The notes beneath the pieces are model-generated. The model did no database searches. It was not told where the DNA came from and was given only the letters and a program-made list of their open reading frames with translations. From Pinirhizobacter soli (GTDB lineage Bacteria; Pseudomonadota; Gammaproteobacteria; Xanthomonadales; Rhodanobacteraceae): a stretch of 64,000 nucleotides of DNA. This document shows, piece by piece, positions 25,623-34,697 of the stretch (position 1 is the stretch's first letter; the number at the start of each line of letters is the position of its first letter). The stretch lies in contig NZ_JADZLQ010000004.1 in NCBI RefSeq assembly GCF_015905305.1, positions 124,001-188,000 of the forward strand, given 5' to 3'. The position numbers were made by a program, and so were the translations under genes.

Positions 25623-28523
25623 ATGACGCTCGCGTCGACAACCAGCGCCGAACTCAGCCCCTTCCAGGGGCTGCCGGACGACGTCCCGCGCGAGGCCATC
25701 GAACAATTGTTCGCAGCCGTCGATATGGCAGCCGTTCGCGACATAATCGAAGACATTGCGCGCCAATCGCTGCCGGATGCCGTCGTTTACTGGCGGGCGG
25801 GCGATAGCACCGACGAGTTCCGGGAAAGTATCGACCTGCTGCTGGCCGAGGACACCCACGGCAAGCGCGAGCTACGCGTAGCCTCCCCGCTGGACGCCGG
25901 TGCCGATCCTGCCTGGGGCGAGAAGATCGACTGGCTGGGCCGCCTTGCCGCCGCGCGCCTGCGCCAGCTGGGGGAAACCGCCAACCTGTACGAGGCGATC
26001 TCCCGCCTGGCGCTGGCAGAACGCCTGCAGCGCGCGCTCTACGCGATTGCCGAACAGGCCAGCGCCGAGCACAATATGAAGGACATGATGAGCGCGCTAC
26101 ACGCGATCGTCGGCAGCCTCATGTATGCGGAGAACTTCTTCATCGTGTTGTACGACGCGCAGAACGAAACCGTGCGCTTCGCCTACTTCGTCGATTCCGC
26201 CGACCCTGACATCCCCGATCATGAAGCGGTCGCACCGCTGGCCACGATCGAACACAGCCTTACCTGGTACCTGCTCAAGAACGGCCGCCCGATGATGGGC
26301 GCCAGCGAAGACCTCGAGCAGCGCATCGAAGGCCCGCATCGCCGCCAGGGTCCATCCTGTGCCGACTGGCTCGGCGTGCCGATGAAGCGCGGCGAGCGCG
26401 TGGTGGGCGCGCTGGTGGTGCAGAGCTATCGCGATGACACCCGCTACACCGAAAACGACAGGGAACTGCTGGCCTACGTGGCGCAGCATGTGCAGACCGC
26501 GCTGGAACGCCGCCAAGCCCACGAGGAACTCGAACGCCGCGTGGCCACGCGTACCGCGGCCCTGCGCGAAGCCAACCGCGTGCTGCGCCAGCAGGTGCTG
26601 CAACGCCAGCGGGGCGAGCGGCTGCAGTCGGCGCTGTTCCGCATCGCCGAGCTCACCAACGCCTCGGAAAGCCTGGAGAATTTCTACGCCGCCGTGCATC
26701 GCGTCATCGGCGGCCTGCTCTACGCGCGGAACTTCTATATCGCGCTGCTCACGGACGATCAGTCCAAGCTCAGCTTCCCCTATTCCGTGGACGAACTCGA
26801 CCGCGCGCGCAACCAGCGCGAATTGGGTCGCGGCCTTACCGAATACGTCCTGCGCAGCGGTAAGGCGCTGCTCGCCGACCGCGACGAGATCGACCGCCTG
26901 CACCGGGAGGGCATCCTGGTGGCCTCGGGCGCGCGTTCATTGCACTGGCTGGGCGTGCCGTTGATCTGGGGCGAACGCTCGATGGGCGTGCTGGCCGTGC
27001 AGAGCTATTCGCCCGAGCACACGTACAGCCCGCGCGACCAGGAATTGCTTACGTTCGTCAGCTACCACGTGGCCAACGCACTGCAGCGCAAGCACACCAC
27101 CGAATCGCTCAAGCAGGCCTATGCCAGCCTCGAGCGCCGCGTCACCGAGCGTACCCGCGCGTTGGCCCTGGCCAACCGCGACCTTCGCGAACAGATCGCA
27201 GAACGCGAGCGCGTCGAGCGCCGCCTGAAGTACGAAACCCTGCACGATTCACTGACGGGCCTGCCCAACCGCACGCTGCTGCTGCAGCGCCTGGACCAAG
27301 CCCTGTCGCACTACCACGCCAACACCGCCGAAACCTTCGCGGTGCTCTTCGTCGACCTCGATCGCTTCAAGGTGATCAACGATTCGGTCGGCCACCTGGT
27401 GGGCGACGACCTGCTGTTCCAGGTGGGTGGACGCATCCGCGCATGCCTCAAGACCCGCGATGTGGTTGCGCGCCTGGGCGGCGACGAATTCGCGGTATTG
27501 GCCGAGGGCATCACCGAGCCCGCGCAGGCGATGCAGATCGCCGAACGCATCATCCAGGAGCTGCAAACGCCCTTCCGCCTGGGCGCCAAGGAGATCTTCA
27601 CCTCCGCGTCCATCGGCATCGCCATGCCCGGCCCCGACTACCAGCGCCCGGAAGATCTCCTGCGCGACGCCGATTCGGCCATGTACCGCGCCAAGGACGA
27701 GGGCCGCCACCGCGCCGCCGTGTTCGACGATGGCCTGCGCCGCGAGGCGCTGAGCCTGCTGGAGCTGGAAGGCGATCTCCGCCGCGCGCTGGCCCGCAAT
27801 GAATTCGTGCCCTTCTTCCAGCCCGTGGTGGAGCTCGAAGACGGGCGCATCGTGGGCTACGAGGCCCTGATGCGCTGGCGCCATCCCGAGCGCGGCCTGC
27901 TGGCGCCCGGCGAGTTCCTCAACGTGGCCGAGGAAACCGGCTGCGCCGAGGCCATCGACTGGCAGATCTTCGAACAGGTATGCCGACAGGCACGTGCGCT
28001 CACGCGCGACGAAGGCTTTGTCAGCATCAATGTGTCCGGCCGTCATTTCCGTTCGCCGGACCTGGATGAACGCCTGCTGGCACTGTTTGCCGAGCACCAG
28101 GTTCCGCCGCGCACGATCCGCGTGGAAGTGACCGAGCGCGCACTGCTGGAAAACCCCGCGCAGGTGAAGAGCATCCTGAACAATCTTCGCGACAAGGGCG
28201 TGGGCATCGCGCTGGACGATTTCGGCACGGGCTATTCGAGCCTGAGCTACCTGCACCAGTACCCGATCGAGACATTGAAGATCGACCGCTCTTTCGTGAT
28301 CCAGCTCAGCGACGAAAACGACAGCCAGGGTGCGGCCGTGGTCCGGGCCATCCAGGCGCTGGCCGATTCGCTGAAGATGCAGGTGATTGCCGAGGGCATC
28401 GAAACGCCTGTGCAGCGTGCCGCGCTGATGCGAGTGGGCTGCAAGTTCGGCCAGGGCTTCCTGTTCGCCCAGCCGGCGCCCGCCACCACCTGGCTGCACG
28501 CCCCGGGGAAGATCAGCGCCTGA
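25623..28523 (+). CDS. GAF-GAF-GGDEF-EAL cyclic-di-GMP signalling protein
   Basis: A 966-residue cytoplasmic protein. Two GAF-like sensor domains (about residues 135-295 and 340-490) are each followed by a coiled-coil linker (AHEELERRVATRTAALREAN; SLERRVTERTRALALANRDL). The GGDEF domain has the intact signature RLGGDEF (about residue 619), but the inhibitory RxxD site upstream reads KTRD, so product inhibition may be weak. The EAL domain has YEALMRWRHPERG (about 746) and DDFGTGYSSLSYL (about 864), as expected for an active phosphodiesterase. It may both make and break c-di-GMP in response to ligands bound by the GAF domains. No operon partner. Confidence 0.93.
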   Translation: MTLASTTSAELSPFQGLPDDVPREAIEQLFAAVDMAAVRDIIEDIARQSLPDAVVYWRAGDSTDEFRESIDLLLAEDTHGKRELRVASPLDAGADPAWGEKIDWLGRLAAARLRQLGETANLYEAISRLALAERLQRALYAIAEQASAEHNMKDMMSALHAIVGSLMYAENFFIVLYDAQNETVRFAYFVDSADPDIPDHEAVAPLATIEHSLTWYLLKNGRPMMGASEDLEQRIEGPHRRQGPSCADWLGVPMKRGERVVGALVVQSYRDDTRYTENDRELLAYVAQHVQTALERRQAHEELERRVATRTAALREANRVLRQQVLQRQRGERLQSALFRIAELTNASESLENFYAAVHRVIGGLLYARNFYIALLTDDQSKLSFPYSVDELDRARNQRELGRGLTEYVLRSGKALLADRDEIDRLHREGILVASGARSLHWLGVPLIWGERSMGVLAVQSYSPEHTYSPRDQELLTFVSYHVANALQRKHTTESLKQAYASLERRVTERTRALALANRDLREQIAERERVERRLKYETLHDSLTGLPNRTLLLQRLDQALSHYHANTAETFAVLFVDLDRFKVINDSVGHLVGDDLLFQVGGRIRACLKTRDVVARLGGDEFAVLAEGITEPAQAMQIAERIIQELQTPFRLGAKEIFTSASIGIAMPGPDYQRPEDLLRDADSAMYRAKDEGRHRAAVFDDGLRREALSLLELEGDLRRALARNEFVPFFQPVVELEDGRIVGYEALMRWRHPERGLLAPGEFLNVAEETGCAEAIDWQIFEQVCRQARALTRDEGFVSINVSGRHFRSPDLDERLLALFAEHQVPPRTIRVEVTERALLENPAQVKSILNNLRDKGVGIALDDFGTGYSSLSYLHQYPIETLKIDRSFVIQLSDENDSQGAAVVRAIQALADSLKMQVIAEGIETPVQRAALMRVGCKFGQGFLFAQPAPATTWLHAPGKISA

Positions 28524-28532
28524 CGGCGTTGA

Positions 28533-29846
28533 TCAATGCGAGATCGCGTCGGGCGCCAGGCCGTTGATCTCGACGCGGCGGTCCGGAGCCAGGCATTCGG
28601 ACAAGGCCTTGCCCTTCTTCTTGCCGCACTCGGCCTTGGGCTCGCGCTCACCCTTGCCGATCGCCGTGATGCTATCGGCGGGCACGCCACCTTCCACCAG
28701 GTACCTGCGTACGGCCTCCGCTCGCCTTTGCGACAACTTGAGGTTGTTCTTCGCCGTACCGGTGCGGTCACTGAAACCCACCACCTGAAGTTCGTGGAAC
28801 TGGGTGGGCACCTGGACCGATAGCAGCATCATGTCCAGGCGCTCGCGGCCGGCGTGCGTGAGCTTCGCCGAGCCCGGTGCAAAAGCTGCATCGCTCGAAA
28901 GCGTGACCGGCGGCATGGGCGCCAGCGGCGCGGAGGCCGTGGAGGCGGACGAGGCCACGATTACCTGCGCCGTGGGTGCTGGAACAGGCGCTGGAGATGT
29001 TGCTGGAATGGCCGCCGGAGTAGACGCCGCCGTGGGCACGGGAGGCGCGGGCGCCGTCGCAGGCGACGGCAGCGAAGCCTGGCTGGTGGCGGCAAGCGTG
29101 ACGTCACTGGCCGGCGGTATGGTTGTCGATGGCGAAGCCGCTGGCGTCGGCGTGGCGACTGGCGCTGCAGCGGTCGGGGCGACGGGAGGCGGTGGCGTTG
29201 CCGGTGGCGAGGTCGATGGCAGCGGAGCCGTCGGCGTCGGCGTCGGGGCAGCAACCGGTGCGGCGGGGGTCGTGGTGATGGGCGGCGGCGCTGTTGCTGC
29301 CGCAACCACAGGCTCAGCTGGTACAGGCGCCGCGGGAGCCGGCACCAGTGCGGGTGGTGGTGTGGTCACAACCGGTGCCTTGGGCTGCCATCTCGCTATC
29401 GGCGGTGCCTTCGTCGCCTTGGCAAGCAGACGCTCCTGGCAGCCGTCAGGCTGCCAGTGCATGTCGTTGACGCGGTCGTCCGTGTCGAATGCCACCAGGA
29501 ACTGGCACTGCTGTACCTGGTCGGCATCGTCACGATAATTGAAGACGTAATTCCAGTGCGGTGCATCCATGCCCTCGTGGAAATGCGGCATGCCGAGCAG
29601 CGCATATACCTGCGAGCGCGCCAGCCCTGGCTGCACCTGGGCCAGCTTGGACGTGTCGACGAAGACACCCCCGGGAATGGCGGCACCGGCCGGGTCCGGG
29701 AACGCGATGGACGGCTCCGCCGACGGTGAAGATGCGTGCCTTGGAGCTTCCACGCACGCAGCGAGCGAACCCAGAACCGCGAAAGCAAGCAGGATCTTCG
29801 TCCCGGTCGCGCGCCATGACGACGTGCGCCCTGTTCCCTGGGTCAC
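28533..29846 (-). CDS. Lipoprotein with BamE-like (SmpA/OmlA) and OmpA domains
   Basis: About 437 residues. A lipoprotein signal ends in the lipobox LAAC, then a BamE/OmlA-like domain (VQPGLARSQVYALLGMPHF, HWNYVFNYR), then about 170 residues of Pro/Ala/Thr/Val low-complexity linker, then an OmpA C-terminal peptidoglycan-binding domain (LQVVGFSDRTGTAKNNLKLS, RAEAVRRYLVEGGV, DRRVEINGL). It therefore probably anchors the outer membrane to peptidoglycan. I chose the GTG at 29846, which gives a short signal n-region; a GTG at 29891 is possible. The linker bases are strongly biased, which creates long spurious reading frames on the other strand. Confidence 0.82.
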   Translation of the reverse strand: MTQGTGRTSSWRATGTKILLAFAVLGSLAACVEAPRHASSPSAEPSIAFPDPAGAAIPGGVFVDTSKLAQVQPGLARSQVYALLGMPHFHEGMDAPHWNYVFNYRDDADQVQQCQFLVAFDTDDRVNDMHWQPDGCQERLLAKATKAPPIARWQPKAPVVTTPPPALVPAPAAPVPAEPVVAAATAPPPITTTPAAPVAAPTPTPTAPLPSTSPPATPPPPVAPTAAAPVATPTPAASPSTTIPPASDVTLAATSQASLPSPATAPAPPVPTAASTPAAIPATSPAPVPAPTAQVIVASSASTASAPLAPMPPVTLSSDAAFAPGSAKLTHAGRERLDMMLLSVQVPTQFHELQVVGFSDRTGTAKNNLKLSQRRAEAVRRYLVEGGVPADSITAIGKGEREPKAECGKKKGKALSECLAPDRRVEINGLAPDAISH

Positions 29847-29972
29847 TTCCTCCTTCCTGCATGCCTTCCCCGATGTTGACGCCACCGTCACTCCGCGAAT
29901 TCGTCGTTAAGTTGAGGTTATACACCTAGCGGCCACTCACGGAAATCAACGACACGTCATAGGCATGCTCGC

Positions 29973-30737
29973 CTAGCCGGCTCCAAACTCACGAGGTCGA
30001 TCAGGTGGCTGCGAGGACCGGGGATGGTAATCGGCTTCGCGATCCCCCGGCCGCACCGTGGGCACGATGTTGGCAAGCACCTTGGCGTCGTGTTTGCGGC
30101 GGTGGTGGCGACGCCAACCCACCACTTCCACCAGCAGCAAGGCGAGCACTACGGCACCGGCCACCCAGCTCCATGGTCGCCTCCAGAAGGGCGCATCGCC
30201 ATTTTCCTGCCCGACGACGACGGGGGCCGTAACGCTGACTTTCGACGTCGGCGCGGGCGCCATGGTGGACGTTACGACCGGAGCGGCGGAAGCCGCAACG
30301 ACCGGCGGCGTTGTCCGTGGTTGCGAACGAATGGTCGTGGCTACCTTCGGCGCCGATGGCGCCGGTGTTGCACGAACCGCCGCAGCCAGCGCCTGCCCGG
30401 ACATGGCCGCCTCGCTGGACGGCGATACAGGTTTCGCTGCCGCCACGACGGGCTTGTGCCCGGAACGGGCCGGCTTCTCGGGCTTTGGCTGTGCAACGCT
30501 TCGCCGGGAATGTTTGCCAGGCTCCGACGCCGAAGCTTTCGCTGTGGTCGCCGCAGGAGCCTGCGCATTGGCCTTCGGCTGGGAGTACTGCGTCATCGTA
30601 CGGGTGAGGTCGTCCAGCTGGGGCGCCGTCTGCTGGCCGAACGCGGGCGCCGCGAGTGCGGCGCCCATGCACGCCAGCCAGGTGCCCCTGGCGACGCCTG
30701 CGCGCTTCCCTGACGATCCGCCCGCCGCCTTCCCCAT
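29973..30737 (-). CDS. Low-complexity exported protein with C-terminal membrane helix, unknown function
   Basis: A 254-residue protein I do not recognise. It has a signal-like N-terminus (TWLACMGAALAAPAFGQQ), a long Ala/Pro/Lys/Ser/Val-rich middle with no visible fold, one strong transmembrane helix (SWVAGAVVLALLLVEVVGW) near residue 200, and a basic cytoplasmic tail (RRHHRRKHDAK). The membrane helix after a disordered periplasmic region recalls FimV-like or SPOR-like cell-envelope scaffolds, but no such domain is seen. I chose MGKAAGGSSGKRAG at 30737; an ATG at 30803 is longer. It sits between the BamE/OmpA lipoprotein and an AraC regulator, all on the same strand. Confidence 0.6.
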   Translation of the reverse strand: MGKAAGGSSGKRAGVARGTWLACMGAALAAPAFGQQTAPQLDDLTRTMTQYSQPKANAQAPAATTAKASASEPGKHSRRSVAQPKPEKPARSGHKPVVAAAKPVSPSSEAAMSGQALAAAVRATPAPSAPKVATTIRSQPRTTPPVVAASAAPVVTSTMAPAPTSKVSVTAPVVVGQENGDAPFWRRPWSWVAGAVVLALLLVEVVGWRRHHRRKHDAKVLANIVPTVRPGDREADYHPRSSQPPDRPREFGAG

Positions 30738-30818
30738 GGTTGCCTTCCCACCCCGCCTTGCCGCCGTAGGTGCAAGTACAGCGTCATTGACAACCAATCG
30801 CAAGTCGCGGGCAGATGG

Positions 30819-31799
30819 TCAATGTCCGGCGAGTTCGCCCTGCTGGCTGCGAACCAGGGTGGCGCGCGGCAATTCGCCAAAGGTGTGCCGGTAATGCTCG
30901 GCGAAACGCGACAGATCCCACATGCCGCAACTCAAGGCCACCGACTTCACCGAACGGCGGCTGGCGTCGGCCTGCGTCAAGCTGCGATAGGCCGCGCAAA
31001 GGCGCAGCAGCGACAGGTAGCGATTGGGCGGAATGCCCACCAGGTCGTCGAAGGCATAGCGCAGCGCACGCTCGCTGGCGCCGGCGGCGTTGCATAGCTC
31101 CTGGATGTAGATGTCGCGCCGCAGGTTCGCGCGCATGAAGTCTTCCACGCGGCGCACCGTGACGTAATGCGCCCGGCGGCCGCGAGAGGAGACCGGGCGG
31201 TCCTCCGCCGTAGCGCCCAGCGTCGCCGCCAGGTGTCGTCGAAGCAGCGGCGCCACCAGTTCGCCCGCCGACTCGCCGCTTTCCAGGCGCGAGCGCAGTG
31301 TGTCGTAGCCATCGCCCAGTGATCGGGCCTCTCCCGCGTGGCCGGCGATGAACATCCGCAGGCGGTGCGCGCTGGGCTCCGGGTTGTCGGGCGACAGCGC
31401 CGCAAACTCCGCGCGCAGCGTGGCTGCGGGCAGCAGCATCAATGTCCAGCGGCAACCGGCAACCAGCAGCACTTCACTGTCCCCCTCGGGAAGCACGGTG
31501 ATTGCCGAACCTGGTTCAAGCCCCACGCCGTGGCACCAGCTCTGCGGCGCGGTGTCATGGATGTAAGCCACCAGGCTCATGTCCTCGGGCAGCGTGAAGC
31601 TGGCCCGGAACGAAAAGCCGTAACAGCCGGTGATCAACACACAATCGCCCGCCTGTTGCGTGACCACCTCACCTTGCAGTGCCGCCGCTCCCAGCAGCAC
31701 CACATCCGCATCGCAAACGCCCAACACTGCCGATACTCCGGCAAGGTCGAGCGATCGCACCACGCCTTCCCCCTCGCTGATTTCCCCGCCCACGCGCAT
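30819..31799 (-). CDS. AraC family transcriptional regulator
   Basis: A 326-residue regulator. The C-terminal 100 residues carry the two helix-turn-helix motifs of the AraC family (DIYIQELCNAAGASERALRY; SVKSVALSCGMWDLSRFAEH followed by YRHTFGELPRA). The N-terminal 200 residues form an AraC-binding-like domain (LQGEVVTQQAGDCVLITGCY) of unknown ligand. Its gene is divergent from the DUF2968 gene across a 318-base interval; its target is unknown. Confidence 0.9.
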   Translation of the reverse strand: MRVGGEISEGEGVVRSLDLAGVSAVLGVCDADVVLLGAAALQGEVVTQQAGDCVLITGCYGFSFRASFTLPEDMSLVAYIHDTAPQSWCHGVGLEPGSAITVLPEGDSEVLLVAGCRWTLMLLPAATLRAEFAALSPDNPEPSAHRLRMFIAGHAGEARSLGDGYDTLRSRLESGESAGELVAPLLRRHLAATLGATAEDRPVSSRGRRAHYVTVRRVEDFMRANLRRDIYIQELCNAAGASERALRYAFDDLVGIPPNRYLSLLRLCAAYRSLTQADASRRSVKSVALSCGMWDLSRFAEHYRHTFGELPRATLVRSQQGELAGH

Positions 31800-31917
31800 T
31801 GCTCCATTCAGGCTGTGGCGCCAATGAATTTATAGGAGCAAACACCTGGGTGTATAGCTGCACGAAATCGGCAATTACCTAGACTGACCGAGGTAGCGGT
31901 CCCACGAGGCGCATTCG

Positions 31918-32008
31918 GGTCGCAGGGCGGTTGGGCTGCGGTCCCTGCCGCGACCGGCTTGAGCACCCCCGGAGGGGTCGGACCAGCCCTGGCTGGCGGC
32001 CGCCAGGG
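31918..32008. other. Cluster of GC-rich hairpins in the AraC/DUF2968 interval
   Basis: The gene-free interval 31800-32117 holds three close inverted repeats: GGTCGCAGGG with CCCTGCCGCGACC (31918-31955), CCCC-CGGA-GGGG (about 31966-31977), and CCCTGGC-TGGCGGCC-GCCAGGG (31987-32008). I recognise no known RNA family. It could be the leader of the DUF2968 gene, a small RNA, or simple GC-rich structure. Confidence 0.4.
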
Positions 32009-32117
32009 TCAAATCGGACGGAAAAATCGCCGCGTCGGCGTGGCGGACAGCTGTCTCACCCATTAAAGTATGGATTCAGGTGCCGTTTCACCGCGATAAC
32101 GGCCGCAGGGAATCCGC

Positions 32118-32855
32118 ATGACTCGAAAGGCCACGACAACCGCCTGCAAGCTGGCTGCCTGCCTTGTGCTGGCCCTTGCCCCCGTGGGCATGGTTCTTGC
32201 CGCCACCAAGCATGCCTCGGCCCCGCGGCCGCCGGCAGCCACACCGGCGACGGCCGACGTGCCCACCGGTCCCGCACAGATCAGCGGTGCCACGGCTGAC
32301 GAACTGCGGCGCCTGGTCGACGAACACGCGCTCTCGGAACTGCGCCGCACGGCCAACGGCAGCTACGCGGCCAGCCTGCTCTTCGATGCCGACCACCTGG
32401 TGTACTACGTGGTGCTGTCGCACGACGCGGAGTACTGGCGCGTGATCAAGTCCGACGTGGTGGCCGACGCCGAGCGGGTCTACCGAACCTTCGCCCAGCA
32501 AACCGAGCAATTGGCACAGACCGATATCGACACGGTGCGATTGGAAGCCGGCCGCAAGTACGGCGAGAAACTCCTGAACCTCAACCAGCAGCGGCTAGCC
32601 AAGTTGCAGGAAGACGCCCAGCATCGTCAGCAACAGGCCACCCAGGTCGCGGCGATGCAGCAGCAGGCCAAGGCACAGGCCACCGCGCTCAGTTCGGATC
32701 TGCGCAGCACCCGCTCGCAACTGGAACAGGTGCAGCAGAACATCCGCACACTCGAGGCACAGCAGGCCGATCCCCTGCTCAACCTGCCCGAGGCGCCCGC
32801 TCCGACCACTTCGCCCGCTCCGGTCACCACGCCCGAGCCTGCCCGGCAGCCGTAA
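32118..32855 (+). CDS. DUF2968-like exported coiled-coil protein
   Basis: A 245-residue exported protein with signal peptide LAACLVLALAPVGMVLA. A small globular part (GATADELRRLVDEHALSELR, HLVYYVVLSHDAEYWRVIK) resembles DUF2968 proteins of proteobacteria. A Gln-rich coiled coil follows (RLAKLQEDAQHRQQQATQ through LRSTRSQLEQVQQNIRTLEA), then a Pro/Thr tail. Function unknown; the shape suggests a periplasmic structural or scaffold protein. A GGGTCAGA palindrome lies just after the gene. Confidence 0.7.
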   Translation: MTRKATTTACKLAACLVLALAPVGMVLAATKHASAPRPPAATPATADVPTGPAQISGATADELRRLVDEHALSELRRTANGSYAASLLFDADHLVYYVVLSHDAEYWRVIKSDVVADAERVYRTFAQQTEQLAQTDIDTVRLEAGRKYGEKLLNLNQQRLAKLQEDAQHRQQQATQVAAMQQQAKAQATALSSDLRSTRSQLEQVQQNIRTLEAQQADPLLNLPEAPAPTTSPAPVTTPEPARQP

Positions 32856-32872
32856 CGTCCTGAGTTTTTGAA

Positions 32873-32898
32873 GGGGTCAGAGTCATTATTCTGACCCC
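32873..32898. repeat. GGGGTCAGA palindromic repeat (second copy)
   Basis: GGGGTCAGA and TCTGACCCC, a perfect 9-bp inverted repeat around GTCATTAT. It shares its core with the palindrome at 4739-4765. Here it sits between the ends of the DUF2968 gene and hslO, where it could serve as a terminator-like hairpin. Confidence 0.6.
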
Positions 32899-32924
32899 AA
32901 CGACCCACCGCCGAGAACGCAGGG

Positions 32925-33839
32925 CTACTGCAGTCGCGTCGGCGCCGCCGGCACGGCCGCGGGATCGGCGGCAAGCACTTGCTCGGCGTCCACCTTGTCG
33001 AAGGTGTAGCGCTGCGCGCAGAACTCGCAGATCACCTCGATCTCGCCGTCACGGGCGTCAAGTGCGGCCTGCACCTCTTCCCGCCCCAGCGAACGCAACA
33101 TCGCTTGCACGCGTTCGCGCGAGCAACTGCAGCCAAAGGCGAGCATGCGCGGTTCGAACAGGCGCACGTTCTCCTCGTGATACAGGCGGAACAGCAACTC
33201 TTCCGGACGCGTGGCAGCAAGCTCGGCCAGGGTGAGCGTGTCGGTGAGGTGGTTGACGCGGTTCCATGCATCGTCGTCGGACACGCCGCCATGGCCGCCC
33301 TCGCCAGGCATCTTCTGCAGCATCAAGCCCACCGCGTGGTCGCCATCAGCCACCAGCAGGATACGCGCGGGCAACTGTTCCGATTGCGTGAAGTACCCCT
33401 CCAACGCCTGGGCCAGCGACGGTTTATCCAGCGACACCAGTCCCTGGTAACGCTGGCCGCGCTCGGCGCTGCCGATGGTGATGGCCATCAGGGCGTTCTC
33501 CATGGTCCCCAGGTCCAGCGACCCGGGAAGCGGCTCGTGCCAGCGGGCCAGTCCACGCAGGCGGCCATGGTCGGCGCACTCGGTGAAGAGCAGGCGCAAC
33601 GGGCCGGAACTCTTGAACTCCACCGACAGCGTTCCCTCCAGCTTGATATTGCCCGTCAACAACGCGCTGGCCGCCAGGCTTTCACCCAGCAGGCTCTTCA
33701 ACGACGCAGGGTAGTCGGCGCGCGAGGCCACTTCACGCCAGCTCGAGCCCAGGCGCACCAACGCGCCGCGCACGCCGGCCTCCTCAAGCAGGAAGCGGTA
33801 CAGGACGTCGTCGGTGGGAAAGGTGGGGGTATCTGTCAC
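32925..33839 (-). CDS. hslO: Redox-regulated chaperonin Hsp33
   Basis: A holdase chaperone activated by oxidative unfolding. It has 304 residues. The C-terminal zinc/redox switch has its four cysteines in FGCSCSRE (CxC) and CEFC (CxxC). The core includes AASALLTGNIKLEGTLSVEF and GSAERGQRYQGLV. I chose the GTG at 33839, 5 bases after a CCGGAGA ribosome-binding site; the ATG further upstream lacks one and adds 12 residues unlike the family. Confidence 0.96.
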   Translation of the reverse strand: MTDTPTFPTDDVLYRFLLEEAGVRGALVRLGSSWREVASRADYPASLKSLLGESLAASALLTGNIKLEGTLSVEFKSSGPLRLLFTECADHGRLRGLARWHEPLPGSLDLGTMENALMAITIGSAERGQRYQGLVSLDKPSLAQALEGYFTQSEQLPARILLVADGDHAVGLMLQKMPGEGGHGGVSDDDAWNRVNHLTDTLTLAELAATRPEELLFRLYHEENVRLFEPRMLAFGCSCSRERVQAMLRSLGREEVQAALDARDGEIEVICEFCAQRYTFDKVDAEQVLAADPAAVPAAPTRLQ

Positions 33840-33953
33840 GTGGAGTCTCCGGCAAGCTCGCTTAGGTGGGGGCAAGCGGCTTCAATGGCAACCTTCCCGC
33901 CTGGCCATGACGGGCCTACGTATACTCTGCCTCATCCTCCGCCCGGCCGATCC

Positions 33954-34694
33954 ATGCCCACGCATTCACGACCTTTCTGGATCCGCCTGCTGCGCATGAT
34001 CGGACTTGCCCTGCTGGCCTTCGTGGCGATCTCCTGGCTGGCCGTGCTGGTGATGCGTTTCGTGCCGCCGGTGACCTCCGCGATGATGCTCGAGCGCCGC
34101 ATCGAGGCCGCTGCCACGGGCGAGCCGAATTTTCATCTTACCCACCACTGGGTGCCGGCGAGTGAAGTGACGCCGCTGGTGCCACTGGCAATGGTCGCCG
34201 GCGAGGACCAGAAATTCCCCTTCCACCATGGCTTCGACGTCGACGCCATCCAGGATGCCATCGATGCGGCGGATGAAGGTAAACGCCTGCGCGGCGCCAG
34301 CACCATCAGCCAGCAGGTGGCGAAGAACCTTTTCCTGTGGAATGGCCGCAGCTTCATCCGCAAGGGGTTGGAGGCATATTTCACCGTACTGATCGAGCTG
34401 ACATGGCCCAAGCGGCGCATCGCGGAGGTATACATGAACATCGTGGAGCTCGGTAACGGCATCTACGGCGTGGGCGCGGCCAGCGATGCGTTCTTCCGTG
34501 TTCCGCCCGCACGGCTGTCGGCCACGCAGGCGGCCATGCTGGCCGCCGTGCTGCCCAACCCGCGACGCCTGCGCGTGGACAAGCCCAGCGCCTATGTCAT
34601 GCGGCGAACGGCGTGGATAACCCAGCAGATGTCCCAGCTGGGTGGCCCGGCCTACATCACCTCGAACCATCCCGTGCCACGACAAGGACGCTGA
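33954..34694 (+). CDS. mtgA: Monofunctional peptidoglycan glycosyltransferase
   Basis: Polymerises lipid II into glycan strands. It has 246 residues with one N-terminal membrane helix (MIGLALLAFVAISWLAVLVM) and a GT51 domain: catalytic EDQKFPFHHGFD, GASTISQQVAKNLFLW, KRRIAEVYMNIVELGNGIYG and ATQAAMLAAVLPNP. There is no transpeptidase domain, so it is MtgA rather than a class A penicillin-binding protein. The start was chosen at 33954 (MPTHSRPFWIRLL); upstream in-frame sequence is antisense to hslO. TATACT at about 33920 is a possible -10 element. Confidence 0.96.
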   Translation: MPTHSRPFWIRLLRMIGLALLAFVAISWLAVLVMRFVPPVTSAMMLERRIEAAATGEPNFHLTHHWVPASEVTPLVPLAMVAGEDQKFPFHHGFDVDAIQDAIDAADEGKRLRGASTISQQVAKNLFLWNGRSFIRKGLEAYFTVLIELTWPKRRIAEVYMNIVELGNGIYGVGAASDAFFRVPPARLSATQAAMLAAVLPNPRRLRVDKPSAYVMRRTAWITQQMSQLGGPAYITSNHPVPRQGR

Positions 34695-34697
34695 CCC

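Noticed and set aside
28854-29729. Long plus-strand frames rich in Arg/Gly across the BamE/OmpA lipoprotein gene
   Set aside because: They mirror the Pro/Ala/Thr linker of the minus-strand gene; no ribosome-binding site, no domain.
33130-33180. A tRNA T-arm-like GGTTCGAAC string inside hslO
   Set aside because: No acceptor stem or cloverleaf around it; it lies within the Hsp33 coding sequence.
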